Source: JAABSP01 sp011390135
GTDB lineage: Bacteria; Desulfobacterota; Desulfobacteria; Desulfobacterales; JAABSP01
Length of the DNA stretch: 64,000 nt
Direction: 5' to 3'
NCBI GenBank assembly: GCA_011390135.1
Contig: JAABSZ010000002.1
Location: 4,119-68,118, forward strand
Positions 51,584-61,083 of the stretch are shown here, in pieces. How positions within the stretch are numbered: the first letter of the stretch is position 1; each line of letters opens with the position of its first letter. The position numbers and the translations under genes are program-made. The notes under the pieces were generated by a model. That model was given only the letters and a program-made list of their open reading frames with translations. It was not told where the DNA came from and searched no databases.

Positions 51584-52312
51584 ATGGAACAGGAACAATA
51601 CGTCTGCAAAATCTGCGGCTATAACATGATCGGATATATGAAAGAGCAGTGCCCCTTCTGCAGCGCGGCACAGATGAAGCTGATCCCGTCGGAGCAGTGC
51701 TCGATGGAGTACCATGTGGAGGAGGCTCAGATCACAGACGAGGTCTTCCGGGTTCAGACGGTTCCGGAACTCGGATATCGCCATTCAGCCTACCGGATCG
51801 ACTCGGACGGCAAGAGCTTCTGGATCGACTGCCCCTCGATCTTTGACAAGTCCCTGCGCTCCATCGACGCGATTCGCTTCACCCATCACCATTTCATGGG
51901 ATCGTCCAACCAGTACAAGAATCTCTTCAACTGCGCGATCCACATCCACGAGGAGGATGCCCGGCATACCCTGAGCCGGAACTTTCCCTTGGATGTGCGC
52001 TTCACCGGAGATTACAGCGAAGACAGTATCGACGCATTTCACGTCGGGGGCCATACCCCGGGCTTCACCTTCTACCGGTTCGACGACGTCATATTTGTCT
52101 GCGACTATGTCTTCTTCAGGGACGGAAACCACGGAACCCGGCTCAACCCCTTCGGGTCCGAGCGCGACACCCGGCAGGGACTGCGCCGGATCCTGGATAC
52201 GGCTGAGGACCGGGCAGTGAGACTCGTCTGCGGCTACGACTATGTGACGGAATTTCCGGTCTGGAAGGAGAAGCTGGAAAAACTGCTCTCCCAAAAGCCG
52301 TCATCCGGATAG
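51584..52312 (+). CDS. Rubredoxin-like / metallo-beta-lactamase-fold protein
   Basis: 242 aa. N-terminal rubredoxin-like iron site C8-x2-C11...C23-x2-C26. The rest is a metallo-beta-lactamase fold: THHHFMG (100-106), HVGGHTPGF (153-161, glyoxalase-II-like) and CDYVFF (D174). The first motif, normally HxHxDH, keeps both His but has Met and Gly in place of Asp and the last His, so the binuclear site is altered. It could be an electron-transfer or thiol/persulfide-related hydrolase; not a rubredoxin:oxygen oxidoreductase, as no flavodoxin domain is present. Downstream of an attenuator-like leader beside the dsr genes. Confidence 0.8.
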   Translation: MEQEQYVCKICGYNMIGYMKEQCPFCSAAQMKLIPSEQCSMEYHVEEAQITDEVFRVQTVPELGYRHSAYRIDSDGKSFWIDCPSIFDKSLRSIDAIRFTHHHFMGSSNQYKNLFNCAIHIHEEDARHTLSRNFPLDVRFTGDYSEDSIDAFHVGGHTPGFTFYRFDDVIFVCDYVFFRDGNHGTRLNPFGSERDTRQGLRRILDTAEDRAVRLVCGYDYVTEFPVWKEKLEKLLSQKPSSG

Positions 52313-52372
52313 ACCCGTTCGGGCAAATCGACCGAAAAAACCGATCGGTACATGACCGGAGAGGCAGCAAGG

Positions 52373-53368
52373 TCAATGATACCCTTCCTCCGCTGTCACC
52401 TTCCCCCTGAAGACGCTGTAGGAGTAGATCGTATATCCCAGCACCACCGGCAGCACGATCCCGACGCCCCATAAGGTAAAGATCATGGCTTCGGTCTGCG
52501 CGGCCGCTTCGTAGATGGTCATGTGGGGGGGGATGGCCATGGGATAGATCGCGGCCTCGAGCCCCAGATAGGCCGACAGACAGAGAGAAAGACTCGCCAA
52601 AAAGGGATAGACCTCATACCGCCGCTTCAGCGATACCAGCAGAAAGAGAAAGGCCGCGGACCCCATCACCGGAAAGAACCAGATGAACTGGATTCGGGGA
52701 TGGCTGAACCAGCGCTCCACAATGGCAGGATCGACCGACGGAGTCCATGCGCTCACCAGGAGCATGAAACCGGCCACTATCCATGCGGCCCACGTTGCCT
52801 GCCGGTATGCCCTGCGCTGGATCTCGCCTTCGGTCTTTATGATCAGGTAGGTCGAACCGAGCAAAATATAGCCGGCGATGAGCGCGGCCCCCACCGTGAC
52901 CGAGAATGGGCTTAACCAGTCGAATGCCCCGCCGGCAAAGCGGTTGTTGACGGTCCGGATGCCGGAGATGTAGGCTCCCAAGGTCAGCCCCTGGGCAAAT
53001 GTAGCCACAAGGCTTCCCCAGAAAAATGCCCGGTTCCACTGCACTTTTCTACTCGATGTGGCCCGGAACTCGAACGCGACCCCTCGAAAGATGAGACCGA
53101 AGAGAAAGGTAAGAAGGGGGATGTAGAGTGCGCTGAAGAGGACCGTATATATCAGAGGAAAGACCGCAAAGAGCGCGCCGCCCCCGAAGACGATCCAGGT
53201 CTGATTGGCATCCCAGACCGGCGCGATCGTGTTCATCATCAGGTTGCGCTCCTCCTCGTCCTTTGCCCCGGGAAAGAGCAGCCCCACCCCGAGGGTAAAG
53301 CCGTCCAGCATCACATAGAGGATGACTACCAGGCCGACCAGACTGATCCAGATATGAATGAGCGCCAT
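52373..53368 (-). CDS. cydB: Cytochrome bd quinol oxidase subunit II
   Basis: 331 aa with eight or so membrane helices. N-terminal HIWISLVGLVVILYVMLDGF, GVGLLFPGAKDEEERNLMMN and WDANQTWIVFGGGALFAVFP are characteristic of CydB. It pairs with CydA to reduce oxygen to water with electrons from quinol. In an anaerobic sulfate reducer this serves oxygen defence or microaerobic respiration. Starts two bases after the cydA stop. Confidence 0.96.
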   Translation of the reverse strand: MALIHIWISLVGLVVILYVMLDGFTLGVGLLFPGAKDEEERNLMMNTIAPVWDANQTWIVFGGGALFAVFPLIYTVLFSALYIPLLTFLFGLIFRGVAFEFRATSSRKVQWNRAFFWGSLVATFAQGLTLGAYISGIRTVNNRFAGGAFDWLSPFSVTVGAALIAGYILLGSTYLIIKTEGEIQRRAYRQATWAAWIVAGFMLLVSAWTPSVDPAIVERWFSHPRIQFIWFFPVMGSAAFLFLLVSLKRRYEVYPFLASLSLCLSAYLGLEAAIYPMAIPPHMTIYEAAAQTEAMIFTLWGVGIVLPVVLGYTIYSYSVFRGKVTAEEGYH

Positions 53369-53369
53369 C

Positions 53370-54761
53370 TTATTTCACCTCCATGCTCTCTTGGGCCTCG
53401 CCAAAGGGCTCCATGCCGGCAAGCAGCTGCACCGGCGGAATCTCGCTGTCCATGTCAGGGCCCTTTTTGAGGGTCTTGAAGATATAGTAGAAAAAGCTCG
53501 CACCGATGAGACCGAAAAAGAGGACAAAGAGCGTCAATGACCAGACCACGTTGCCGGCCGCGATGGGAGATGCACTGTCTGCGGTGCGCATGAGGCCATA
53601 GACTGTCCAGGGCTGGCGCCCCATCTCCGATGTGATCCAGCCCATGATCGTCGCGATGAAGCCCAGGGGCTGGATCACGATCAGAGTCTTCAGAAAGGCC
53701 GGGGTGTCGTAGAGCCGCTTCTTCAGAAAGAGGACCAGAGCCCAGAGCATCACCAGCAAATAGAGAAAGCCGACGGCCACCATGGCCCGGAATGTCCAGA
53801 AGAGCACCAGCGCGTTGGGCCGCTCATCTCTGGGAAATTCCTTCAGCCCCTTGATCTGCCCGTCTGCGGAGTGGGTGATGAGAAGGCTCAACAACTCCGG
53901 TATCACCACCTCAAAGTGGTTTTTCTCTTCTTCCATATCCGGGATTGCAAAGGCCACGAAGTCCGCGCCCCGGCCCTCGGGATTGGTCTCCCAGTGCGCC
54001 TCCATCGCGGCCAGCTTCGCGGGCTGGTATTCAGCCACATTCAGCCCCCGGAGATCCCCTATCAGCACCTGAAGGGGCGCGCAGACCGCGGCCATGATCA
54101 GCGCCAGCGCGAGGGAGCGGCGGAAAAAGGGAACCTTCTCCCCCTTGAGCAGGTACCAGGCGCTGATGCCGGCCACCGCAAACGCGCTCGTCTCGTAGGA
54201 GGCCATGAGCATATGGGCCAGATGGGTGGGAAAGGCCGGATTGAAGATGGCATCCCAGTAGCTCGTCACCATGAAGCGGCCATCCACCAGCTCGAATCCG
54301 GCCGGGGTATGCATCCATGCATTGGCAGCCATGATCCAGAAGGCCGAAAGCGAGGCTCCGGCCGCGACCATACAGGTGGAGAAGAAATGGATTGTCGGCG
54401 AAACCCGGTTCCAGCCGAAGAGCATGATGCCCAGGAAACCGGCCTCCAGAAAGAAGGCGGTCATCCCCTCGTAGGCCATGAGGGGTGCGATGACATTGGC
54501 CACGGCCTCGGAGAAGAGGGCAAAATTGGTTCCGAACTGGAACTCCAGGGTGATGCCCGAGACCACACCCACTCCGAAGTTGATCGCGAAGATCCGTACC
54601 CAGAAGCGGTACATCCGGTAGTAGATCTCTTTCCGGGTCTTCAGCCATAAGAACTCGATGACCACCAGAAAGATCGCAAGGCCGATGGTGAGGGTGGGAA
54701 ATAGAATGTGGAAGGCGGTGGTCAGGCCGAACTGTATTCGGGATAGGGTAACGACATCCAT
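53370..54761 (-). CDS. cydA: Cytochrome bd quinol oxidase subunit I
   Basis: 463 aa with about nine helices. Heme ligand His18 and surrounding helix (FGLTTAFHILFPTLTIGLAI), GMTAFFLEAGFLGIMLFGWN (proton/heme d region) and a short Q-loop, so it belongs to the short-loop CydA group. Quinol oxidation site and hemes b558, b595 and d are expected. Co-transcribed with cydB; no cydX recognised. Confidence 0.96.
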   Translation of the reverse strand: MDVVTLSRIQFGLTTAFHILFPTLTIGLAIFLVVIEFLWLKTRKEIYYRMYRFWVRIFAINFGVGVVSGITLEFQFGTNFALFSEAVANVIAPLMAYEGMTAFFLEAGFLGIMLFGWNRVSPTIHFFSTCMVAAGASLSAFWIMAANAWMHTPAGFELVDGRFMVTSYWDAIFNPAFPTHLAHMLMASYETSAFAVAGISAWYLLKGEKVPFFRRSLALALIMAAVCAPLQVLIGDLRGLNVAEYQPAKLAAMEAHWETNPEGRGADFVAFAIPDMEEEKNHFEVVIPELLSLLITHSADGQIKGLKEFPRDERPNALVLFWTFRAMVAVGFLYLLVMLWALVLFLKKRLYDTPAFLKTLIVIQPLGFIATIMGWITSEMGRQPWTVYGLMRTADSASPIAAGNVVWSLTLFVLFFGLIGASFFYYIFKTLKKGPDMDSEIPPVQLLAGMEPFGEAQESMEVK

Positions 54762-54908
54762 AGGTCTTTTCCTGTCCAGAGGAGATGAAAATTGGGTTGC
54801 GCCTTTACCTGTAATGCTTTTCCTCTTATAGTATAAACGGAACGGAACTTCAACTGATTTTCCATGATATCCTGAAAAGAGAACCCTTCACCATCAAAAG
54901 GAGGAGCA

Positions 54909-55478
54909 ATGATCATTCCGAAAGAAGAATTGAAGAAAGGAGACGCCCTGCTGCTGATAGATGTACAAAAAGATTTCTGCCCGGGCGGGTCCCTGGCGAT
55001 CGAAGATGGGGATGCGGTCGTTCCGATATTGAACGACTGGATTGAGGCCGCAGAAGAGGCCGGCATTCCGGTCTATGCCTCCCGGGACTGGCATCCCAAG
55101 GGGCATGTCAGCTTCAGGGAGAAGGGCGGGGATTGGCCTCCCCACTGCATTCAGGATACCGATGGTGCGGCCTTTCATCCGGGGCTGAACCTGCCGGCCC
55201 ATGCGGTGATCGTCACCAAAGGGGTGCGCTTTGATCAGGATCAGAATTCGGCCCTGGATCAGACCGGATTTGCCGAATACCTGAACCGGGAGGGGATCAA
55301 GCGGCTCTGGATCGGGGGGCTGGCCCTGGATGTCTGTGTGCTGGCCACGGTGCTGGATGCCCGGGATGCGGGAATCGAGACCCTGGTGATCCTGGAGGGA
55401 ACCAAACCCGTCACCCCCCAGGGGGGAAAGGCGGCTATCGAAAAGATGAAGCAAAACCGCGCAGCGATTCTAAGCTGA
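54909..55478 (+). CDS. pncA: Nicotinamidase
   Basis: 189 aa isochorismatase-fold hydrolase. Catalytic Asp in LLIDVQKDFCPGG, metal-binding SRDWHPKGHVSF, Lys in VTKGVRF, and nucleophile Cys in GLALDVCVLATVLDA. Converts nicotinamide to nicotinate for NAD salvage. Good ribosome site (AAAGGAGG). Divergent from cydAB; no other NAD gene adjacent. The close match to the PncA group makes pyrazinamidase/nicotinamidase the best call. Confidence 0.93.
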   Translation: MIIPKEELKKGDALLLIDVQKDFCPGGSLAIEDGDAVVPILNDWIEAAEEAGIPVYASRDWHPKGHVSFREKGGDWPPHCIQDTDGAAFHPGLNLPAHAVIVTKGVRFDQDQNSALDQTGFAEYLNREGIKRLWIGGLALDVCVLATVLDARDAGIETLVILEGTKPVTPQGGKAAIEKMKQNRAAILS

Positions 55479-55513
55479 AGACATCATCAAAAACCCAAAA
55501 GCCGTTTTTCGAT

Positions 55514-57154
55514 CTATGCCCCTTTGGCCGCTTCTATGGCCTCCCGGACCTTTGCCGAAAGCTCCTGGCGGTTGAGGGGCTTCTCCAGATAATCCCGGAT
55601 GCCGATGTTCATTGCCGTCTCCCGGGTGATCTTCTCGCTGAAGCCGGTGCAGATGATGATGGGCATCTCCGGCCGGAGGGAGAGGATCTCTTTGGCCAGC
55701 AGATCCCCGGACATTTTCGGCATGGTCATGTCGGTGATGAGAAGATCGAAAGCCAAAGGGTCATTCCGAAACCTTTGGAGGGCTTCATCAGGAGCCGTAA
55801 ATCCGACGAAATCATAGCCGATGCGTTCCAGCATCTGCCTCGCCACAAGTACCACAGCCTCTTCATCATCTACAAAAAGTATCCGCTCGCTTCCGCCGGC
55901 AATTTCTGTGGAAATCTGGACCTCGTCCGGAGGAACATCGGCCTCGATGGCCGGAAAGAGGATGTGGAATCGGGTTCCCCGGCCCGGCTCGCTGTAGACG
56001 GTGATGCCGCCTTTATGGCTCTCCACGATTCCATGCACCACAGCCAGCCCCATACCGGTCCCCTTTCCCACGCCCTTGGTGGTGAAGTAGGGATCGAAGA
56101 TCCGATCCAGAATCAGCGGATCGATCCCCTCCCCGGTATCGCTCACCGAAAGCCGGACATAATGGCCTTCACCCATCTTGTAATATCGGGCCGCTGCCTC
56201 TTTATCCAGAAAGATTTCAGAGACAGCGATCTCCAGCACCCCGCCCTTCTTTTCCATCGCGTGGGCCGCGTTTGTGCAGAGATTGATCAGCAACTGATGG
56301 ATCTGGGTCGGGTCCGCGTGAATGGCCGGGCAATTCTTTGGCAGGTTCTGCCGGATCTCGATGCTCGTGGGAAGAGAGGAGCGCAGCAGCTTCAACGATT
56401 CCTCGATCAGGGAGGGGATTTTGATCGGCTTCTTCTCCAGATCGTTCTTCCGGCTGAAATTGAGGAGTTGCCGGACCATATCCCTTGCCCGGAAGCAGGC
56501 TTTGATCACCTCGCCGAGATTGCGCCGGGCCGGGTTCCAGTCCGGCACATCCTCCACCGCAAGCTCGGTATTGCCCAGAATGATGCCTAAAATATTGTTG
56601 AAATCGTGCGCGATCCCCCCGGCCAGGGTTCCGATGGCCTCCATCTTCCGGGATTGGCGGAGCTGCTCTTCCAGCCGTTTCCGCTCGGCCTCGGCCCGGA
56701 TGCGGTCGGTGATGTCGGTAGAGAGGCCGCAGAGTTCGCTGACCCCTCCGGTGTCATCGAAGATGGGAAACTTCAAGGAGATGAAGGTGTGCATTTCGCC
56801 GTCCACAGGCCCTCTCTCCTCGATCTCCATGGGCTTTCCCGTCTCCAACACCTGTTTGTCATTGGCCGTCGATTTTTCCACCACTTCCGGCGGAAAGAGA
56901 TCACTGTCGGTCTTGCCGAGAATCTGCTTTTTCCGGTATCCGGAGAGATCCTCGAAATGACGGTTGACAAAGGTATATTTCCCCTTTGTATCCTTGACAT
57001 AGATGACCGCAGGGGCCCGGTTCATGATCTCCTGGAACCGGTGTCTGCTTTTTTTTAACTGCTCCTGGAGATGGTCGAATTGAGTGAGTGCAAGACGCTT
57101 TTCAAGGTCTGCAACTATTTGCGCCAGTTCCTGATATGTGGGCCGGGCAGACAT
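55514..57154 (-). CDS. PAS-domain histidine kinase with C-terminal receiver
   Basis: 546 aa from ATG 57154 (MSARPTYQELAQIV), which has an AAGAGG ribosome site and the coiled-coil start common to such kinases; a start at 57220 is possible. Order: coiled coil, PAS (FQEIMNRAPAVIYVKDTKGK, PAC motif), HisKA-type IAHDFNNILG phosphoacceptor, ATPase (LINLCTNAAHAM, DTGEGIDP, GKGTGMGLAVVHG), receiver (ILFVDDEEAVVLV, LLITDMTMPKMSG). No membrane segment, so it senses a cytosolic signal. Partner regulator not adjacent. Confidence 0.92.
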   Translation of the reverse strand: MSARPTYQELAQIVADLEKRLALTQFDHLQEQLKKSRHRFQEIMNRAPAVIYVKDTKGKYTFVNRHFEDLSGYRKKQILGKTDSDLFPPEVVEKSTANDKQVLETGKPMEIEERGPVDGEMHTFISLKFPIFDDTGGVSELCGLSTDITDRIRAEAERKRLEEQLRQSRKMEAIGTLAGGIAHDFNNILGIILGNTELAVEDVPDWNPARRNLGEVIKACFRARDMVRQLLNFSRKNDLEKKPIKIPSLIEESLKLLRSSLPTSIEIRQNLPKNCPAIHADPTQIHQLLINLCTNAAHAMEKKGGVLEIAVSEIFLDKEAAARYYKMGEGHYVRLSVSDTGEGIDPLILDRIFDPYFTTKGVGKGTGMGLAVVHGIVESHKGGITVYSEPGRGTRFHILFPAIEADVPPDEVQISTEIAGGSERILFVDDEEAVVLVARQMLERIGYDFVGFTAPDEALQRFRNDPLAFDLLITDMTMPKMSGDLLAKEILSLRPEMPIIICTGFSEKITRETAMNIGIRDYLEKPLNRQELSAKVREAIEAAKGA

Positions 57155-57288
57155 ATTACCTCTTTCGATCTTCCGGATCACCATCGACAAGGTTTTTGCA
57201 GGAGGAGAAATATCTTTCATCCCTCCAGCAGGGAAAAGTTTAGATACACCTGAAATACATGATTTTCAAAAAGATTGTCAAGAAGATA

Positions 57289-57320
57289 AAAACCCGATCC
57301 GGTAATCCGGATCGGGTTTT
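57289..57320 (-). terminator. Rho-independent terminator of the tpx-like gene
   Basis: Perfect 14-base inverted repeat AAAACCCGATCCGG (57289-57302), loop TAAT, CCGGATCGGGTTTT (57307-57320), with a T-run on the minus strand. It lies 32 bases past the peroxidase stop. Confidence 0.9.
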
Positions 57321-57352
57321 GGATTTTTTGCGCCCATGAAGAAGGGGATCGA

Positions 57353-57979
57353 TCAGCGGTGGGCCAATTTTCTGGCCATCTTGAAAGCTGCCTCCATATC
57401 GGGCAGATGAGCCATCTCCGGAACCACTTGAATGTAGCGGACCACGCCCTCCTTGTCCGCTATCACGACCGCGCGGGCCAGAAGCATCAGATCCTCCACA
57501 AGAAGACCCATGGCCTTGCCGAAATCACCAGCCTTGTAGTCGGACAGGTACTGGATATCCCCAAGACCGGCCTCCCGGGCAAATCGCTGCTGTGCATAGG
57601 GTGTATCCCGGCTGATGGTGATCCGCTTCACCGATACCGGCAGCTCATCCCCCTCCTCTCCGAGATAATGGGTCTGGGCGTCACAGACACCGGTGTCGAT
57701 GGAGGGAACGATGCTCAGGAAAAGGACCATCCCCTTTTCCTTGGAGAGAACCACCGGAGTGGTTCTGGATGCATCGGTGAGGGGAACCGAAGGAAGGCGA
57801 TCCCCCACCTGGATACCCTTTCCGATGAGGTCATGAGGTTTGCCATTGAAATCGACCCATGATCCCGGCTCCCGGGAGTTCTCATCCACCTCTATCTCGG
57901 GCCCTCCCATTGTAGCGCACCCGGCCATCCAACCCATCGCCACCAGAAGGCAAATGCCGATCAACCCTCCCTGCCGCAT
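57353..57979 (-). CDS. Lipoprotein thiol peroxidase lacking the resolving cysteine
   Basis: 208 aa, Tpx family but longer than the usual 165-170. The first 20 residues are a lipoprotein signal with lipobox MAGC (Cys21). The peroxidatic Cys99 is in PSIDTGVC, the family hallmark. The site of the resolving cysteine in Escherichia coli Tpx (RFC) reads RFA (Ala134), so the two-Cys cycle cannot form. It probably acts as a one-Cys peroxidase in the periplasm or outer membrane with an external thiol, or has lost activity. Single gene with a strong terminator. Confidence 0.9.
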   Translation of the reverse strand: MRQGGLIGICLLVAMGWMAGCATMGGPEIEVDENSREPGSWVDFNGKPHDLIGKGIQVGDRLPSVPLTDASRTTPVVLSKEKGMVLFLSIVPSIDTGVCDAQTHYLGEEGDELPVSVKRITISRDTPYAQQRFAREAGLGDIQYLSDYKAGDFGKAMGLLVEDLMLLARAVVIADKEGVVRYIQVVPEMAHLPDMEAAFKMARKLAHR

Positions 57980-58066
57980 CCTCTTCTCCCTCTTCTCTTG
58001 TGGATACTTTTTACGGACCTATGCGATCCTTTCACCCCTCCCCTTATCATAGATCTGTCCGTTTTC

Positions 58067-59560
58067 CTATTTTTCTTTCTTCTCCTTTTTCCCCTTCCCC
58101 TTCTCTTTATCTTTATCTTTTCGGGGTTGTTTCTCTTTTCGGGGGAGAATGTGGGTGGAGCTTCCCAGAAATGCCCCCGCGGCCTCCTCCTCCCCTTCGG
58201 AGAGGGTGGGATGGGGATGGATGGTGAGGGCAAGATCCTCTGCCAGCGCGCCCATCTCGACCGCCAGCACCCCTTCTGCGATCATCTCCCCGGCCTCCCG
58301 GCCAACGATCCCGACCCCCAGAATCCGCTCGGTCTCCGGGTCGATGATCATCTTGGTCAGCCCCTTTGAGATCTGCATGGATGCAGCCCTGCCCGATGCG
58401 GACCAGGGAAAACGGCCAACCTTGACCTCCCGGCCCTGGGCCTTTGCCTCGGTCTCGGTGAGGCCGCACCAGGCGATCTGCGGATCGGTATAGACCACAG
58501 CCGGAATCGCGACCGCGTCAAACGCGGCAGGTTGCCCTGCGATCACTTCGGCCGCCACTTTTCCCTCATACATGGCCTTGTGCGCGAGCATCATCCCGCC
58601 GACCACATCGCCCACGGCAAAAATCCGCTTCTCGTCGGTCCGCTGCTGCTTATCCACAAGAATATAGCCCCGGTCATCGGTCCTGACGCCGGTCTTGTCG
58701 AGGCTGATCTCCTCGGAATTGGGTTTTCGGCCAATTGCGACCAGCACCCGGTCGAATCGATCTTCAGAGTCTTCGGGCCCCCCTTCAAAGGTGACATCGA
58801 CCCCATCCTCGTCCGCCTCCATTTTCGTTACTTTGGCTTCGGTATAGATCCCGGCAAAACTCTCCTCCAGACGCTCCAGCAGCGGCTTGACCAGATCCCG
58901 GTCCGCGCCCGCCATGAGCTGATCCGCCATCTCCACCAGCGTCACCTCACTGCCCAGCGTGGCATAGACCGAGCCCAGCTCCACCCCCACATAGCCGCCG
59001 CCCACCACCAGCAGCTTCTTTGGAATGTCCGGCAGGGAGAGCGCGCCCGCGGAACTCATGATCCGTCCCCCCTTTTTGAATTCCGTATCCGGAAGAGAGA
59101 TCGCGCTCGAGCCGGTCGCGATGATCGCATGTTTGAACTTGAAATGGTTGAGATCGCTGTCGGAATCGGTGATCCGCACCCGATCCTTTCCCTCGAAGAT
59201 GGCCCGCCCCCGGATCAACTGCACCCCCCGTTTCTTGCAGAGACCGGCCAGCCCTCCCGCAAGCTTATCGATGACGCTGTCCTTCCACTCCCGAAGCTTG
59301 TCCAGGTCGATCTCCGGCTCTTTATAGGAAAGCCCCATCTCCCCGGCCCTGCGGGTGTCATGGAGCAGTTCCGAAATATAGAGCAATGATTTCGACGGAA
59401 TGCACCCCCGGAAGAGGCAGACCCCGCCGGGCCGCTCTTCGAGATCGATCATGGTCACATCGAGCCCCAGATCGGCCGCGCGAAAGGCCGCGGCATATCC
59501 GCCGGGCCCCCCGCCCAGAATCAGCACTTCGGTCTCCTGTGTAAATTCGCCCATCACCAT
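58067..59560 (-). CDS. lpd: Dihydrolipoamide dehydrogenase (E3) with basic tail
   Basis: 497 aa. FAD motif (VLILGGGPGGYAAAFRAADL), redox disulfide (GVCLFRGCIPSKSLL), NAD motif (LVVGGGYVGVELGSVYATLG), catalytic HPHPTLSE near the end. An extra tail of about 30 residues after the usual end is almost all Lys/Glu/Asp with net positive charge (RKDKDKEKGKGKKEKKEK). Reoxidises lipoamide of the E2 encoded just upstream. Fourth gene of the operon E1alpha-E1beta-E2-E3. Confidence 0.96.
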   Translation of the reverse strand: MVMGEFTQETEVLILGGGPGGYAAAFRAADLGLDVTMIDLEERPGGVCLFRGCIPSKSLLYISELLHDTRRAGEMGLSYKEPEIDLDKLREWKDSVIDKLAGGLAGLCKKRGVQLIRGRAIFEGKDRVRITDSDSDLNHFKFKHAIIATGSSAISLPDTEFKKGGRIMSSAGALSLPDIPKKLLVVGGGYVGVELGSVYATLGSEVTLVEMADQLMAGADRDLVKPLLERLEESFAGIYTEAKVTKMEADEDGVDVTFEGGPEDSEDRFDRVLVAIGRKPNSEEISLDKTGVRTDDRGYILVDKQQRTDEKRIFAVGDVVGGMMLAHKAMYEGKVAAEVIAGQPAAFDAVAIPAVVYTDPQIAWCGLTETEAKAQGREVKVGRFPWSASGRAASMQISKGLTKMIIDPETERILGVGIVGREAGEMIAEGVLAVEMGALAEDLALTIHPHPTLSEGEEEAAGAFLGSSTHILPRKEKQPRKDKDKEKGKGKKEKKEK

Positions 59561-59579
59561 AAAGAAAACCCTCCTTTAC

Positions 59580-61028
59580 CTACATCACCATCATCATCTC
59601 TTCGGGATGGCTCATGGCCCGGATGACGATGTTGAGAAACCGGGCCGCATCCGCGCCGTCTGCGATCCTGTGGTCGAAGCCGACCAGAATGGGCAGCATC
59701 AATCTTTGGGCCATCCTTCCCTTGTCCGTGATGATGGGCCGCATCCGGGCTTTGGCCATCCCCATGATCGCGGTCTGGGGATAGTTGATGATCGGCGTGA
59801 ATGCGCTCCCTCCCAAAGAGCCGATATTGGTGATGGTGAAGGTTCCGCCGGACATCTCCTCCCGGTCCAGCTTCCCGTCCCGGGTCCGCTGCGCCAGTTC
59901 CGGCAGCTCTTTCGCCAGATCGAGAAGGCTCTTCTTGTCCACATCCCGGACCACCGGAACCAGCAGCCCCCGCTCCGTATCCACGGCCACTCCGATGTGG
60001 TAGTGGCGCTTGTAGATGATCTCCCCGGCCTCCATATCGAGGCTCGCATTGAAATTGGGATACTTCTTCAGCCCGGCCACCGCAGCCTTCAGCGCGAAGA
60101 TGGTCATGGTAAGCGCGCCGCCATCCGCTTCCACGCTCTCTTTTCGATGCTGCCGGAAATCCTCCAGGTCGGTGATATCGGCCTCGTCCTGATGGGTCAC
60201 ATGGGGAATCTGGGACCAGGCCAGGGCCATCTGCTTGGCCGTTGCCCTGCGCACCGAGCGGAGGGCCACCCGCTCCACGGGCCCCCATTTGCTGAAGTCG
60301 GGCAGCCCGGGCGCTTCGATCTTGGTCTCCTCCCGGGATTTCTTCTCTTCCGGCGCTTCTCTTTCCGGCTTTTCCCCTTCGGCTTTCCCGGCCTTCCCGA
60401 CCTTTTTGGGTTTTTCCGGCTTCTTCTCCGGCGCTTCGGAAGTTTCTCCCTCCCCAGCGAATTTCTTCACATCTTCGGCCATGACCCGGCCTCCGGGCCC
60501 AGTGGGCGGCACCGAATTGATATCCACCCCCAGCTCCCGGGCCAGGCGCCGGGTTGAAGGCGCAGCCGGCACCGGCCCCTTCCGCGCCTTTCCGGAAGGC
60601 TCTTCCTTCTCTTCTTCGGCTTCCAGCTCCGGTTCTTTCTTCGGCTTCTCTTTTTCGGCCTTTTTTTTGTCCTTTTGGTCCTTTTCTGCTTTCGGGGGTT
60701 TGTCCTTTACGTCTTTTTTGTCCTTTTGGTCTTTTTTACCCTTATCGGGTTGCACGGCCCTTTCCCCCTCTTCTTCTTCGGGCTCCGCGCCTTCCTCTTC
60801 AAAGACCATCAAAATATCCCCCACCTTCGCGGTATCCCCGGCCTTCACCCGGATCTCCTTCACCGTGCCGTCCACCGGCGACGGAATTTCAGTGGTCGCC
60901 TTATCGGTCTCGATCACCAGAACCGACTGATCCTCTTCGACACTCTCCCCCTCCTCGACCAGAACTTCGATGATCTCGGCTTCGTGAATCCCCTCACCCG
61001 GGTCCGGCAGCTTGAATTCGTAGGCCAT
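59580..61028 (-). CDS. Dihydrolipoamide acyltransferase (E2) of a 2-oxo-acid dehydrogenase
   Basis: 482 aa. One N-terminal lipoyl domain with lipoylated Lys in ETDKATTEI, a long linker rich in Lys/Glu/Pro (about 80-165), a peripheral subunit-binding domain (PAAPSTRRLARELGVDINSV) and a catalytic domain ending with FDHRIADGADAARFLN, whose His and Asp are the acyltransferase pair. It carries acyl groups to CoA. The substrate is most likely pyruvate given the E1 sequences; branched-chain 2-oxo acids are the alternative. Confidence 0.94.
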   Translation of the reverse strand: MAYEFKLPDPGEGIHEAEIIEVLVEEGESVEEDQSVLVIETDKATTEIPSPVDGTVKEIRVKAGDTAKVGDILMVFEEEGAEPEEEEGERAVQPDKGKKDQKDKKDVKDKPPKAEKDQKDKKKAEKEKPKKEPELEAEEEKEEPSGKARKGPVPAAPSTRRLARELGVDINSVPPTGPGGRVMAEDVKKFAGEGETSEAPEKKPEKPKKVGKAGKAEGEKPEREAPEEKKSREETKIEAPGLPDFSKWGPVERVALRSVRRATAKQMALAWSQIPHVTHQDEADITDLEDFRQHRKESVEADGGALTMTIFALKAAVAGLKKYPNFNASLDMEAGEIIYKRHYHIGVAVDTERGLLVPVVRDVDKKSLLDLAKELPELAQRTRDGKLDREEMSGGTFTITNIGSLGGSAFTPIINYPQTAIMGMAKARMRPIITDKGRMAQRLMLPILVGFDHRIADGADAARFLNIVIRAMSHPEEMMMVM

Positions 61029-61083
61029 AATCTCTCCTTCGTGATTCAGTATGATTTACGGTCCCCTCGAAAAAACTCTCCTG

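Noticed and set aside
51584..52312. Flavodiiron rubredoxin:oxygen oxidoreductase
   Set aside because: There is a metallo-beta-lactamase fold and a rubredoxin-like site, but no flavodoxin domain, and the diiron motif is incomplete.
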